DNA of 64,000 nucleotides from Stutzerimonas sp. S1 (GCF_025966695.1 NZ_JAOEIY010000001.1:444474-508473); one strand, 5' to 3'; shown: positions 31,277 through 42,284, numbered from the stretch's first letter. Notes: a model not told the origin generated them from the sequence alone. Numbers and translations are program-made.

Positions 31277-33457
31277 ATGACTGAGCGCGTTCAAGTCGGT
31301 GGCCTGCAGGTCGCCAAAGTCCTGTACGACTTCGTGAACAACGAAGCGATTCCCGGTACTGGCGTCGATGCCGCGGCCTTCTGGGCCGGCGCTGATCGCG
31401 TCATCCACGACCTGGCGCCGAAGAACCGTGCGCTGCTCGCCAAGCGTGATGAACTGCAGGCCAAGATCGACGCCTGGCACCAGGCGCGCGCCGGTCAGGC
31501 TCACGATGCCGTCGCCTACAAGGCCTTCCTGCAGGAAATCGGCTACCTGCTACCGGAAGCCGAAGACTTCCAGGCCACCACCCAGAACGTCGACGAAGAA
31601 ATCGCCAGCATGGCCGGCCCGCAGCTGGTGGTGCCGATCATGAATGCGCGCTTCGCCCTGAACGCCGCCAACGCCCGCTGGGGCTCGCTGTACGACGCGC
31701 TGTACGGCACCGACGCCATCTCCGAAGAAGACGGCGCGACCAAGGGCCCGGGCTACAACGAAATCCGCGGCAACAAGGTCATCGCCTACGCGCGCGCCTT
31801 CCTCGATGAAGCCGCACCGCTGGAAACCGGCTCGCACGTCGACTCCACCGGCTACCGCATCGAAGGCGGCAAGCTGGTCGTCGCGCTGAAGAATGGCAGC
31901 ACCACCGGCCTGAAGAACCCGGCCCAGCTGCAGGGCTTCCAAGGCGAAGCCAGCGCGCCGGTCGCCGTGCTGCTGAAGAACAACGGCATCCACTTCGAGA
32001 TCCAGATCGACCCGGCCAGCCCGATCGGCCGGACCGACGCCGCCGGCGTGAAGGACATCCTGATGGAAGCGGCGCTGACCACCATCATGGACTGCGAAGA
32101 CTCCATCGCCGCCGTCGACGCCGACGACAAGACCGTCGTCTACCGCAACTGGCTCGGCCTGATGAAGGGCGACCTGGTCGAGGAGCTGGAAAAAGGCGGC
32201 AAGCGCATCACCCGCGCGATGAACCCGGACCGCGTCTACACCAAGGCCGACGGCAACGGCGAGCTGACCCTGCACGGCCGCTCGCTGCTGTTCATCCGTA
32301 ACGTCGGTCACCTGATGACCAACGATGCCATCCTCGACAAGGACGGCAACGAGGTGCCGGAAGGCATCATGGATGGCCTGTTCACCAGCCTGATCGCGGT
32401 GCACAACGTCAAGGGCAACACCACCCGCAAGAACACCCGCACCGGCTCGGTCTACATCGTCAAGCCGAAGATGCACGGCCCGGAAGAAGTCGCCTTCGCC
32501 ACCGAGCTGTTCGGCCGCGTCGAGGACGTCCTCGGCCTGCCTCGCAACACCCTGAAGGTCGGCATCATGGACGAGGAACGTCGTACCACGATCAACCTCA
32601 AGGCCTGCATCAAGGAAGCACGCGAGCGCGTGGTGTTCATCAACACCGGCTTCCTCGACCGCACCGGTGACGAAATCCACACCTCCATGGAAGCCGGCCC
32701 GGTAGTGCGCAAGGCCGCCATGAAGGCCGAGAAGTGGATCAGCGCCTACGAGAACAACAACGTCGACGTGGGTCTGGCCTGCGGTCTGCAGGGCAAGGCG
32801 CAGATCGGCAAGGGCATGTGGGCCATGCCTGACCTGATGGCCGCCATGCTCGAGCAGAAGGTCGGTCACCCGCTGGCTGGCGCCAACACCGCTTGGGTTC
32901 CCTCGCCGACCGCCGCCACCCTGCACGCCATGCACTACCACAAGGTCGACGTGCAAGCGCGTCAGGCCGAGCTGGCCAAGCGCGAGAAGGCCTCCATCGA
33001 CGACATCCTCACCCTGCCGTTGGCGCAAGACACCAACTGGAGTGAGGAAGAGAAGCGCAACGAGCTGGACAACAACGCCCAGGGCATCCTCGGCTACATG
33101 GTCCGCTGGGTCGAGCAAGGCGTCGGCTGCTCCAAGGTGCCGGACATCAACGACATCGCGCTGATGGAAGACCGCGCCACCCTGCGCATCTCCAGCCAGC
33201 ACGTGGCCAACTGGATGCGCCACGGCGTGGTGACCAAGGATCAGGTGGTCGAGAGCCTCAAGCGCATGGCCGCCGTGGTTGACCGCCAGAACGAAGGCGA
33301 TCCGCTGTACCGCCCGATGGCGCCGGACTTCGACAACAGCGTGGCCTTCCAGGCCGCCCTGGAGCTGGTCCTCGAAGGCACCAAGCAGCCCAACGGCTAC
33401 ACCGAGCCGGTGCTGCACCGCCGCCGCCGCGAGTTCAAGGCCAAGAACGGCCTGTAA
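31277..33457 (+). CDS. glcB: Malate synthase G
   Basis: GlcB condenses glyoxylate with acetyl-CoA to malate, feeding two-carbon growth (acetate, glycolate). The 726-residue protein matches the G isoform: [19 protein letters not shown] at the start, the catalytic stretch [30 protein letters not shown] and the late [25 protein letters not shown] stands six bases before the ATG at 31277. A strong terminator follows, so it is a single-gene unit. Confidence 0.97.
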   Translation: MTERVQVGGLQVAKVLYDFVNNEAIPGTGVDAAAFWAGADRVIHDLAPKNRALLAKRDELQAKIDAWHQARAGQAHDAVAYKAFLQEIGYLLPEAEDFQATTQNVDEEIASMAGPQLVVPIMNARFALNAANARWGSLYDALYGTDAISEEDGATKGPGYNEIRGNKVIAYARAFLDEAAPLETGSHVDSTGYRIEGGKLVVALKNGSTTGLKNPAQLQGFQGEASAPVAVLLKNNGIHFEIQIDPASPIGRTDAAGVKDILMEAALTTIMDCEDSIAAVDADDKTVVYRNWLGLMKGDLVEELEKGGKRITRAMNPDRVYTKADGNGELTLHGRSLLFIRNVGHLMTNDAILDKDGNEVPEGIMDGLFTSLIAVHNVKGNTTRKNTRTGSVYIVKPKMHGPEEVAFATELFGRVEDVLGLPRNTLKVGIMDEERRTTINLKACIKEARERVVFINTGFLDRTGDEIHTSMEAGPVVRKAAMKAEKWISAYENNNVDVGLACGLQGKAQIGKGMWAMPDLMAAMLEQKVGHPLAGANTAWVPSPTAATLHAMHYHKVDVQARQAELAKREKASIDDILTLPLAQDTNWSEEEKRNELDNNAQGILGYMVRWVEQGVGCSKVPDINDIALMEDRATLRISSQHVANWMRHGVVTKDQVVESLKRMAAVVDRQNEGDPLYRPMAPDFDNSVAFQAALELVLEGTKQPNGYTEPVLHRRRREFKAKNGL

Positions 33458-33479
33458 CCCGCCTGCGAGCAGCACAGAG

Positions 33480-33503
33480 AGCCGCCCTTCGGGGCGGCTT
33501 TTT
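33480..33503 (+). terminator. Terminator after glcB
   Basis: AGCCGCC and GGCGGCT form a stem closed by a TTCG-containing loop (33480-33499), then five T residues. It starts 23 bp after the stop. Confidence 0.93.
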
Positions 33504-33645
33504 CATGCCGGCCAGAAACAAATCTGCACCAACCACAAGCGCACTGACACCGGTCAGCCTCGTCCGCCGCCGGCCTGACTAGACTTACGTCCAATGTGCC
33601 CGCAACGGGTCGCAGCCGAACATGGAAAAAAAGTGGAAACGAACC

Positions 33646-35580
33646 ATGAGTAAAGCTGATGCTTTCGCCGAGGCGGGTAAAACCGCGGTCATGCAGAACA
33701 TCCATGGCACCATGGAATTTCTGCGCAAGTACCCCCCGTTCAAACAGATGGAAACAGCCCATCTGGCCTTCCTCGTCGAAAACTGCGAGCTGCGCTTCTA
33801 CGCCGAAGGCGACCGCATCATTTCGCCCGAGGACGGAGTGGTCGAGCACTTCTATATCGTCAAGCAGGGCCGGGTACACGGACAGCGACCGCATACCGCC
33901 AAGCGGGGTAGCGAGACCACCTTCGAGGTGATCGTCGGCGAGTGCTTCCCCATGGCCGCGCTGATGGGCGAGCGCGCCACGCGCACCGCCCACCTGGCAG
34001 CCGAGGACACCTTCTGCCTGCTGCTCAACAAGCCCGCCTTCGTCAAACTGGTGTCGATTTCCACCGTCTTCCGCGATTTCGCCATGCGTGGGGTCAGCAG
34101 CCTGCTCGACCTGGTCAATCAGCAGGTACAGATGCGCGCGGTGGAAAGCCTCGGCGAGCAGTATTCGCTGGACACCACCCTCGGCGAGCTGGCGCTGCAC
34201 CATCCGGTCGCGTGCGCACCATCGCTGCCATTGCGTGAAGCGGTCGGCCTGATGCAGACGGAGAATGTCGGCAGCATCGTCATCGTCGACGACCAGCAGC
34301 GTCCGCTGGGCATCTTCACCCTGCGCGACCTGCGGCGGGTGGTGGGCCTGCAACAGGGCGAACTGGACAGCCCGATCTCGGCCTTCATGACCCAGCAACC
34401 GTTCCACATGCCACCGGAGGCGACCGCCTTCGACGCCGCCATCGCCATGACCGAACGGCATATCGCCCACGTCTGCGTGGTGAAGAACGGCCTGCTGTGC
34501 GGCGTCATTTCCGAACGCGACCTGTTCTCCCTGCAGCGCGTAGACCTGGTGCACCTGGCACAGACCATCCGCCATGCGGACCGTGTCGAGTCGCTGGTAC
34601 TGATCCGCAGCGGCATCAAGCAGCTGGTGGACAACATGCTGGCGCATGGTGCGTCGTCCACACAGATCACCCACATCATCACCCTGCTCAACGATCACAC
34701 GGTCTGCCGCGTGATCGAGCTGGCAATCGAGGACATGGGCGACCCCGGCGTACCGTTCACCTGGCTGTGTTTCGGCAGTGAAGGCCGCCGCGAACAGACC
34801 CTGTATACCGACCAGGACAACGGCATCCTCTTCGAAGCGGCCGACGCTGCCGAGGCGGCGCACCTGCGCGGGCGGCTACTGCCTCTGGCCGAGCGGATCA
34901 ACCGCGATCTGGACACCTGCGGCTTCACCCTGTGCAAAGGCAACATCATGGCCAGCAACCCCGAGCTGTGCCTGTCACGCCAGGAGTGGGCCCGTCGCTT
35001 CAGCTCGTTCGTCCGCGAAGCGACCCCGGAGAACCTGCTCAGCAGCACCATCTACTTCGATCTGCGGGCCATCTGGGGTCCGCAGGAAGGCTGCGAACAA
35101 CTGCGCCTGGGCCTGCTCGAGGAGATTGCCGACAATCGCCTGTTCCAGCGCATGATGGCCGACAACGCCCTGCGTCACCGACCACCGGTTGGGCGTTTCC
35201 GCGACTTCGTGCTGGCGCGCAAGGGCGACGGCAAGGACACGCTCGACCTCAAGGTCCAGGGCCTGACCCCATTCGTCGATGGCGCTCGACTGCTGGCCTT
35301 GGCCAACGGGATCGGCGAGTGCAACACACTTGAGCGTCTGCGCCAACTGGTCGAGAAAGGCGCCATCGAAGCCAAGGATGGTGCCGCCTACGAGGAGGCC
35401 TACCACTTCATCCAGCAGACGCGCATGCAGCACCACCAACAGCAAGCGCGCGACGAGGCGCCCTATTCCAATCGGCTCGACCCGGATACGCTCAACGCAC
35501 TCGATCGTCGGATCCTGCGCGAGTCCTTCCGGCAGGCCCAACGCCTGCAGGCAAGCCTAGCCCTGCGCTACCAGTTGTAA
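33646..35580 (+). CDS. cNMP-binding / CBS / DUF294 nucleotidyltransferase-like protein
   Basis: A 644-residue cytoplasmic protein with a cyclic-nucleotide-binding-like domain (about residues 25-150), two CBS motifs (about 180-310), a GlnD-like nucleotidyltransferase domain with GSEGRREQTLYTDQDNGILF near residue 385, and a DUF294 C-terminal helical domain. The protein probably senses a nucleotide and modifies a partner, but no substrate is known to me. The start is uncertain: an ATG at 33622 adds eight lysine-rich residues. I prefer 33646 because MSKADAF resembles related starts. The exonuclease gene follows six bases later, and this pair sits beside the symporter genes as PA3233-PA3232 do in P. 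aeruginosa, from memory. Confidence 0.88.
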   Translation: MSKADAFAEAGKTAVMQNIHGTMEFLRKYPPFKQMETAHLAFLVENCELRFYAEGDRIISPEDGVVEHFYIVKQGRVHGQRPHTAKRGSETTFEVIVGECFPMAALMGERATRTAHLAAEDTFCLLLNKPAFVKLVSISTVFRDFAMRGVSSLLDLVNQQVQMRAVESLGEQYSLDTTLGELALHHPVACAPSLPLREAVGLMQTENVGSIVIVDDQQRPLGIFTLRDLRRVVGLQQGELDSPISAFMTQQPFHMPPEATAFDAAIAMTERHIAHVCVVKNGLLCGVISERDLFSLQRVDLVHLAQTIRHADRVESLVLIRSGIKQLVDNMLAHGASSTQITHIITLLNDHTVCRVIELAIEDMGDPGVPFTWLCFGSEGRREQTLYTDQDNGILFEAADAAEAAHLRGRLLPLAERINRDLDTCGFTLCKGNIMASNPELCLSRQEWARRFSSFVREATPENLLSSTIYFDLRAIWGPQEGCEQLRLGLLEEIADNRLFQRMMADNALRHRPPVGRFRDFVLARKGDGKDTLDLKVQGLTPFVDGARLLALANGIGECNTLERLRQLVEKGAIEAKDGAAYEEAYHFIQQTRMQHHQQQARDEAPYSNRLDPDTLNALDRRILRESFRQAQRLQASLALRYQL

Positions 35581-35586
35581 TCCGAG

Positions 35587-36294
35587 ATGAAAATGACCTG
35601 GTTCCACCCCCGCGGGCCGAAGCTCACGCTCGATCATCAACAACGCCTGGCCAAGCTGCCGCGCCCCATCGCACCGGGCGAGACGCCACTGCGCCAGCAG
35701 CGGCTGGTGGTGCTCGACCTCGAAACCACGGGGCTGCACCTCAAGCGCGACCTGGTCATTTCCATCGGTGCAGTCACCATCGAAAACGCTGCCATCGACT
35801 TCTCCCAGCAATTCGAGTGCACCCTCAACCGTCAGGTGAAGGTGACCGAAAGCGTGCTGATCCACGGCATCGCGCCCAGTGAACTAGCCAGAGGACTGCC
35901 GCCCGCCGAAGCGCTGCTCCAGTTCATGGAGTTCGCCGGCGACAGCGTGTTCCTCGCCTTCCACGCCCCCTTCGACCAGCGCATGCTCGCCCGTGCGCTG
36001 AAGAAGGAGCTGGGCTACACCCTGGAAAACACCTTTCTCGATGTGGCCGAGCTGGCGCCCATGCTGTTTCCACAGGCGCTGATTCACCGCGGCGGTCTTG
36101 ACCACTGGCTCGAGTACTTCCACATCGACAACCCGCAGCGCCATCACGCGTCCGCGGACGCCATGGCCACAGCGGAAATCGCGCTGATTCTGATGAATCG
36201 CGCCCAGCGCATGGGCATCGGACGCATCGACGAACTGGCCCAGCGACTCAGATGCTGGAACCGTTCACGCCAGGCCGCGCTGCACTCATTCTGA
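35587..36294 (+). CDS. DEDDh 3'-5' exonuclease, DNA polymerase III epsilon-like
   Basis: A 235-residue exonuclease-fold protein. The DEDDh residues can be followed: Asp-x-Glu in VVLDLETTG (about residues 42-50), Asp in FLAFHAPFDQRML, and the final His and Asp in HHASADAMATAEI. It resembles the epsilon proofreading subunit but is shorter at the C-terminus and not next to rnhA, so it is probably not the replicative dnaQ. It is translationally close to the DUF294 protein upstream, which suggests a joint, still unclear role with the acetate/carboxylate symporter block. Confidence 0.88.
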   Translation: MKMTWFHPRGPKLTLDHQQRLAKLPRPIAPGETPLRQQRLVVLDLETTGLHLKRDLVISIGAVTIENAAIDFSQQFECTLNRQVKVTESVLIHGIAPSELARGLPPAEALLQFMEFAGDSVFLAFHAPFDQRMLARALKKELGYTLENTFLDVAELAPMLFPQALIHRGGLDHWLEYFHIDNPQRHHASADAMATAEIALILMNRAQRMGIGRIDELAQRLRCWNRSRQAALHSF

Positions 36295-36567
36295 TCGACC
36301 CCCGAAACACGATAGGCAGCTCGCCCGCCAATGCTGTCCCAGCCAAAGGTACGGTTGAGGGCAGGTCCACGCTCGCGTTCGCCACACGCCAGTCGAAGGA
36401 GAACTCGGCGGAAACCGGGCACTTCTTCGGGCCCGGACCGCTCGCCCACAAGCTGATCGCGCATATACCCCGCCCACACGCCGCTCGTCACAAGCAGGAT
36501 GGCGGCAGATTGGCGCGGGTGGATCGAAGCGATTGGCTAACGAGCGAATCGTTGGCCAGCACGCCGA

Positions 36568-37086
36568 CTACCGGTCGGCGTTGCAGATAGCCTGGTAAAG
36601 CGGGGAATCGGCTTCCAGCTCGGTCAAGGTTTCCATCTTGGCCTCACCGGCATCGTTCAGCCGGAACATTGCGCGCTCGTTGCAGAGCAGTTGGTATTTG
36701 CCGCTTTTCACCGTGGACGTCAGGTGCTGCTTTTCAAAGCGATACAGGACGAACCGAGCCAGACGCCCCTGGGGAGTGTCCTGGATCTGCGCGTTGGTGT
36801 TGTCGAGCACCGTGTAGGCCAGCGGCATGGGGAAACGCAGGGTCCAGGGCCGCCACAGCATGTGGCCCTCTTCGCTGGAGACGACCACCGAGCCTTGCGG
36901 CAGGCGAGCCTGTGAAGTCTGAAACCAGCTGTACTCGTAATAGATCGTGTAGCCGAACATGCCCAGACCGGCGAACACCGGAATGATCCACTTCGGCAGC
37001 CGCTTGCCAGACAGGGAGCGCAACAACAGCGCGATCCCGGCGCCCGCGAAGGCGGCGACGATTGCAGCAATGAGATGCCAGAACAT
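36568..37086 (-). CDS. Membrane protein of unknown function
   Basis: A 172-residue protein with two N-terminal membrane segments (about residues 3-25, and 33-50: IIPVFAGLGMFGYTIYY) and a soluble C-terminal domain of about 115 residues. I do not recognise the family. AAGGAAG lies six bases before the ATG at 37086; the TTG two codons earlier is less likely. It follows the symporter gene on the same strand but is separated from it by a strong hairpin, so read-through may be limited. Confidence 0.7.
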   Translation of the reverse strand: MFWHLIAAIVAAFAGAGIALLLRSLSGKRLPKWIIPVFAGLGMFGYTIYYEYSWFQTSQARLPQGSVVVSSEEGHMLWRPWTLRFPMPLAYTVLDNTNAQIQDTPQGRLARFVLYRFEKQHLTSTVKSGKYQLLCNERAMFRLNDAGEAKMETLTELEADSPLYQAICNADR

Positions 37087-37103
37087 ATACAACTTCCTTA
37101 AAG

Positions 37104-37133
37104 AAATCGGGCTTCCAGATGGAAGCCCGATTT
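37104..37133 (-). terminator. Perfect 13-bp hairpin after the symporter gene
   Basis: AAATCGGGCTTCC (37104-37116) and GGAAGCCCGATTT (37121-37133) pair perfectly across a four-base loop. On the minus strand the stem ends in ATTTCTTT. It most likely ends the DUF4212-symporter transcript. The next gene's ribosome binding site starts within 15 bases of it. Confidence 0.8.
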
Positions 37134-37148
37134 ATGCCTCAACCCTGG

Positions 37149-37167
37149 GTCAGGTACCAGACCTGAC
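37149..37167. other. Short hairpin beyond the symporter stop
   Basis: GTCAGGT (37149-37155) and ACCTGAC (37161-37167) form a 7-bp stem with a five-base loop directly after the symporter gene and before the larger hairpin. It may help the terminator or stabilise the transcript end. Confidence 0.45.
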
Positions 37168-37184
37168 TTCGGTTTGCGTCTCGC

Positions 37185-38954
37185 TTAGTGGGCGATCGCA
37201 GTACCAGCACCTTTCGGCGTACGTACGCTTTCAACCAGATCCTGAATCTCCTTCGGCGGAGCCTCGGTAGCCATCGAAACGGCGTAGGCGACAGCGAAGT
37301 TCAGGATGGCACCCACAGCACCGAAGGCCTGCGGAGAAATACCGAACACCCACTCAGCCGGTACGTTGGCGAAGCTGTTGGTGCCAGGAACGAAGAACCA
37401 GCCCAGGTACAGGAAAATGTACACGGCGGTGCTCACGATACCAACCAGCATTCCCGCAACCGCACCCTTGCTGTTCACGCGCTTGGAGAAGATACCCATC
37501 ATCAGCGCCGGGAACAGGCTCGCTGCCGCGAGGCCGAACGCCAGTGCCACAACCTGAGCCGCAAAGCCCGGTGGGTTCAGACCCAGATAGGTGGCCAGGA
37601 GGATAGCTGCCGTCATGGACAGACGTGCCGCCATCATCTCGTTCTTCTCACTGATCTTCGGATTGATGAGCGTCTTGATCAGGTCATGACTGATTGCCGA
37701 GGAGATGGCCAGCAGCAGACCAGCCGCAGTCGACAGAGCGGCCGCGATGGCACCCGCAGCGATCAGACCGATGACCCAGCCCGGCAGGTTGGCGATTTCC
37801 GGGTTGGCCAGCACGATGATGTCGTTGTTGACAGTCAGTTCGTTGCCGTTCCAGCCACGCTCCTGTGCAGTCGGAGTGAACTTGGCGTTGGTGTCGTTGT
37901 ACAACTGGATACGACCATCGCTGTTCTTGTCTTCCCACTTGATCAGACCAGTGGTTTCCCAGGTCTGGATCCAGCTCGGACGCTCGTCGTAGCGAATCGC
38001 TTCAGCCTTCGGACCTTCCGGATAGATGGTATCTACCAGGTTCAGACGTGCCATGGAGGCAACGGCCGGTGCGGTGAGGTACAGCAGGGCGATGAAGATG
38101 AGGGTCCAGCCAGCGGACCAACGAGCATCAGCCACCTTCGGCACGGTGAAGAAGCGAATGATTACGTGCGGCAGACCAGCGGTACCGATCATCAGCGACA
38201 GGGTGAACAGGAACATGTTCAGCTTGTTGTCGACGTCGGCGGTGTAGGCAGCGAAGCCCAGATCGGTCACGACCTGATCCAGCTTGTCCAGCAGCGGCAA
38301 GCCGGAATCGGCGTGAGTACCGAACATGCCGAACATCGGGATCGGGTTGCCAGTCAGCTGCATGGCAATGAACACGGCCGGAATGGTGTAGGCCACGATC
38401 AGCACGATGTACTGCGCCACCTGGGTGTAGGTGATGCCCTTCATGCCACCGAATACCGCGTAGGCGAACACGATGGCAGCGGCAATCCAGATACCAGCGG
38501 AGTTGCTCACTTCCAGGAAGCGAGAGAACGCCACACCAGCACCCGCCATCTGCCCGATTACGTAGGTAACGGAGATGAGGATGAGACAGACAACGGCTAC
38601 CAGACGCGCACCACGACTGTAGAAACGGTCACCGATGAAGTCCGGCACAGTGAACTTGCCGAATTTGCGCAGATAGGGTGCCAGCAGCATCGCCAGCAGC
38701 ACGTAGCCACCGGTCCAGCCCATCAGGTAAACCGAGGTGCCATAACCACCGGCAGCAATCAGGCCTGCCATGGAGATGAAGGAAGCTGCAGACATCCAGT
38801 CCGCCGCCGTTGCCATACCGTTGGTTATGGGGTGAACGCCACCGCCAGCAACGTAGAACTCTTTAGTTGACCCAGCGCGAGCCCAGACCGCGATCCCGAT
38901 ATAAAGCAGGAACGAGGCGCCCACGAACAGCATGTTGATCCAATATTGGCTCAT
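37185..38954 (-). CDS. Sodium/solute symporter (VC_2705 subfamily)
   Basis: A 589-residue inner-membrane protein of the SSS family with about 13 membrane segments. It begins SQYWINMLFVGASFLLYIG and has FYVAGGGVHPITNGMATAADW and the sodium-site region ALSTAAGLLLAISSAISHDL. This subfamily pairs with a DUF4212 protein and is thought to import acetate or other short carboxylates with Na+. The DUF4212 gene lies five bases upstream. A hydrophilic insert of about 90 residues (around 300-385) interrupts the membrane segments, as in other members. Confidence 0.92.
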   Translation of the reverse strand: MSQYWINMLFVGASFLLYIGIAVWARAGSTKEFYVAGGGVHPITNGMATAADWMSAASFISMAGLIAAGGYGTSVYLMGWTGGYVLLAMLLAPYLRKFGKFTVPDFIGDRFYSRGARLVAVVCLILISVTYVIGQMAGAGVAFSRFLEVSNSAGIWIAAAIVFAYAVFGGMKGITYTQVAQYIVLIVAYTIPAVFIAMQLTGNPIPMFGMFGTHADSGLPLLDKLDQVVTDLGFAAYTADVDNKLNMFLFTLSLMIGTAGLPHVIIRFFTVPKVADARWSAGWTLIFIALLYLTAPAVASMARLNLVDTIYPEGPKAEAIRYDERPSWIQTWETTGLIKWEDKNSDGRIQLYNDTNAKFTPTAQERGWNGNELTVNNDIIVLANPEIANLPGWVIGLIAAGAIAAALSTAAGLLLAISSAISHDLIKTLINPKISEKNEMMAARLSMTAAILLATYLGLNPPGFAAQVVALAFGLAAASLFPALMMGIFSKRVNSKGAVAGMLVGIVSTAVYIFLYLGWFFVPGTNSFANVPAEWVFGISPQAFGAVGAILNFAVAYAVSMATEAPPKEIQDLVESVRTPKGAGTAIAH

Positions 38955-38959
38955 AGTGG

Positions 38960-39223
38960 TTACTCCTCAACCCCGAATTCCTTGTCCAGTTTGTTCAGCC
39001 GCCACGCGTAGTGGAAGATGATCGCAATGAACGTGATGATGGAACCCTGTTGAGCGAACCAGAAGCCTAGATCCGAGCCCCCAACGGGGATTCCGGATAC
39101 CAGCGGGCGCAGGAGGATACCGAAACCATATGAGACAAGAGCCCAGACCACTAAGCTCCAAATGATAAGGCGAACATTCGCCTTCCAGTACGCAGCAGCA
39201 TTTTCTTTATCGTTGTCGGCCAT
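38960..39223 (-). CDS. DUF4212 symporter partner protein
   Basis: An 87-residue protein with two membrane segments (LIIWSLVVWALVSYGFGILL; then GSIITFIAIIFHYAWRL) and the DUF4212 pattern YWKANVRLI near the N-terminus and W-R-L-N-K-L-D near the C-terminus. It is the small subunit that accompanies VC_2705-type symporters. GGAG precedes the ATG at 39223. As first gene of the operon it follows the long AT-rich stretch. Confidence 0.9.
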   Translation of the reverse strand: MADNDKENAAAYWKANVRLIIWSLVVWALVSYGFGILLRPLVSGIPVGGSDLGFWFAQQGSIITFIAIIFHYAWRLNKLDKEFGVEE

Positions 39224-40043
39224 TGACGTTCTCCGCCTTATTTTTATTGCGTGTGAAGGGAACCCACATGCTGAATTTAGCAGGGGTAGGTTAATGAATG
39301 AAAGCCCCGACTTTAGTCTGACGAACAAGATCGATTGACCAACCGGGCCTGCACCAGAAGGTGTACGTCGACCAGAGGCAGAGCGCCAGCATGGGCTACG
39401 GAACCTTCGCCGCAGACAGCCTAGAACACACCTGAAGCGCCAACCAGGCCGATCCCGACCTTGAAGACCCATCCTGCAAACGAGGCGATGAAACGGACTG
39501 GTCGGTCACGGCGTTATTAATCTCACCATTACTGAGCAGCGCAAGTAACTCACAACCGCCCGACAATTAATACAAACAAACAAATAAACAAATAAACAAA
39601 TAAACAAATAAACAAATAAACAAATAAACAAATAAACAAATAAACAAATAAACAGACCAGAACAAGTTAACCCAACACTACACAACAAACTATCAACCAA
39701 ATTAACAAACCGCTTAAAACAAATTAAACAAACAAAAAAGAGCAGACGCCATCAGCTATTCAATATGATCCTCTGATATTTCCTTTTTATTGCACGCGGC
39801 CTCTATTCCAGAAGCGGTGTCGCGCTGACACCAACAGCTCTGCCGGGCGTCCTCACGCCCACCTGCGCCGCTCGGACGGGTTATCTTCTTTATATAGGGG
39901 ATGACCGATCGGCAGCGCAGCGCCCAGAGCGCCGCGGCAGAGAAGCCGACCGGACGCAGAAGCCAACCGGAATGCCGCATGCAAAGCCGGCCAGGTGCCC
40001 TGCGCGCCCGGCCGTCCCTGATGTTCGGCTCGGTGACGCCGCG
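39224..40043. other. Long gene-free, partly AT-rich stretch
   Basis: About 820 bp without a convincing gene. The part at 39520-39790 is far richer in A and T than its surroundings and contains the 8-bp tandem repeat. The part at 39800-40040 returns to normal GC. It must hold the promoter of the leftward DUF4212-symporter operon. A 74-codon minus-strand frame at 39756-39980 lacks a ribosome site and any family similarity I know. Confidence 0.6.
39573..39653. repeat. 8-bp AT-rich tandem repeat
   Basis: From 39581 the unit AAATAAAC is repeated about nine times without interruption, preceded by two to three copies of the related ACAA(A) four-base unit. All plus-strand bases in the array are A, T or C, with no G. 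The array lies about 350 bp upstream of the DUF4212 start in a chromosome of high GC content. Confidence 0.92.
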
Positions 40044-40553
40044 CTAGCAGGCTGGTCGGCCGGCGGTATATTTGCCTGCCGGATCGATCGCGGCATTCAG
40101 ATCGCGGATAGTCTCCGCGCCGATCAACAACGGATAGCTGAAGTGAGAGCGATCGGTCAGGTTCACTTCCGCTTCGCGCAACTGGTCGCCGATGCACAAC
40201 TGCATGCCGACGATGGGGCGCTCTGCACGCGGCGGCTCGCGCTCCGGGTCAACGTTGCCGGCTTCCTCGACACGCGTCTTGATTCGGCTGATGCCGAGCA
40301 GGCGTCGCTCGTAAAGGGTGTCGTCGGCTCCATCGACCGCCAGGCGGAAGCGTACCCAGTCTTCGCCATCACGCTCGAACTGCTCGATGTCCCGTGCGGA
40401 CAAGGAAGCAGTCATGGCGCCAGTATCCATCTTGGCCGGCAGAGTCTTGCCGAGTTCTTCGATCTTGATGTGTTCGTAACGTCCATAAAGGGTGGGCTCG
40501 GCTGCCAGCGCCGGTAGGGCGAACAGGCCGAAAAGGAATAAAGCGCGGGACAA
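40044..40553 (-). CDS. Retropepsin-like zinc-protease family protein (PF05618 type)
   Basis: A 169-residue protein with a short signal peptide (ALFLFGLFALPALAAEP, cleavage near residue 19) and one domain of the so-called ATP-dependent zinc protease family. This domain has a retropepsin-like fold with the DTGA motif at Asp43. It is probably periplasmic. The start is a TTG with GGAGG upstream; no ATG is available in the signal peptide. RimB-like relatives have been tied to peptide cleavage, but the substrate here is unknown. Confidence 0.82.
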   Translation of the reverse strand: MSRALFLFGLFALPALAAEPTLYGRYEHIKIEELGKTLPAKMDTGAMTASLSARDIEQFERDGEDWVRFRLAVDGADDTLYERRLLGISRIKTRVEEAGNVDPEREPPRAERPIVGMQLCIGDQLREAEVNLTDRSHFSYPLLIGAETIRDLNAAIDPAGKYTAGRPAC

Positions 40554-40732
40554 AACAAACCTCCAGGGTGCGGGAATGGATAATTTTCGATCAACCTCCC
40601 TGCGAGGGGTTCCGTCTTCGGGTTTTCAGAACATTTCGTCATGCCGCCGGATTCCTCGCAACACCTTGCGACCGACTTCTGCGCCGGCGGCCTGATAGAC
40701 TGCAGTCCGCCTCCTTTGCGAAGACTTCTTCC

Positions 40733-42112
<1,380 letters not shown>

Positions 42113-42125
42113 GCCGAGCACCCGT

Positions 42126-42154
42126 CATGCGCCCCACGACAGGTAGGGCGCATG
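42126..42154. other. Inverted repeat after dbpA
   Basis: CATGCGCCC (42126-42134) and GGGCGCATG (42146-42154) form a 9-bp stem with an 11-base loop shortly after the dbpA stop. No T-run follows. The loop contains GGTAG, slightly like the REP tail, so it may be a diverged REP or a weak terminator. Confidence 0.5.
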
Positions 42155-42284
42155 CACTGACGCTGCAGTGATACGGGGCGAACGGTATAAGCTTTGCAGC
42201 AGACGAAGCTGATGGCGGAGACGCGTGACAGCCGCACCGCGCCGACGTCCAATAGCGTCTACTCCAGCCAAGGTCGTCCCACTT

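Noticed and set aside
31550..33475. A 641-codon open frame opposite glcB
   Set aside because: Antisense shadow of malate synthase with Val/His/Gly-rich composition and no recognisable motif.
36295..36567. A possible gene in the gap after the exonuclease
   Set aside because: Open frames here extend antisense into the exonuclease gene and have no ribosome site or recognisable protein.
39573..39653. Regular repeat considered as a CRISPR array
   Set aside because: The units are 8 bp and head to tail with no spacers, and there are no cas genes nearby.
39506..39700. A 64-codon frame through the AT-rich repeat coding for Leu-Phe-Val-Tyr-Ile-Cys repeats
   Set aside because: The hydrophobic repeat follows mechanically from the 8-bp unit; there is no ribosome site.
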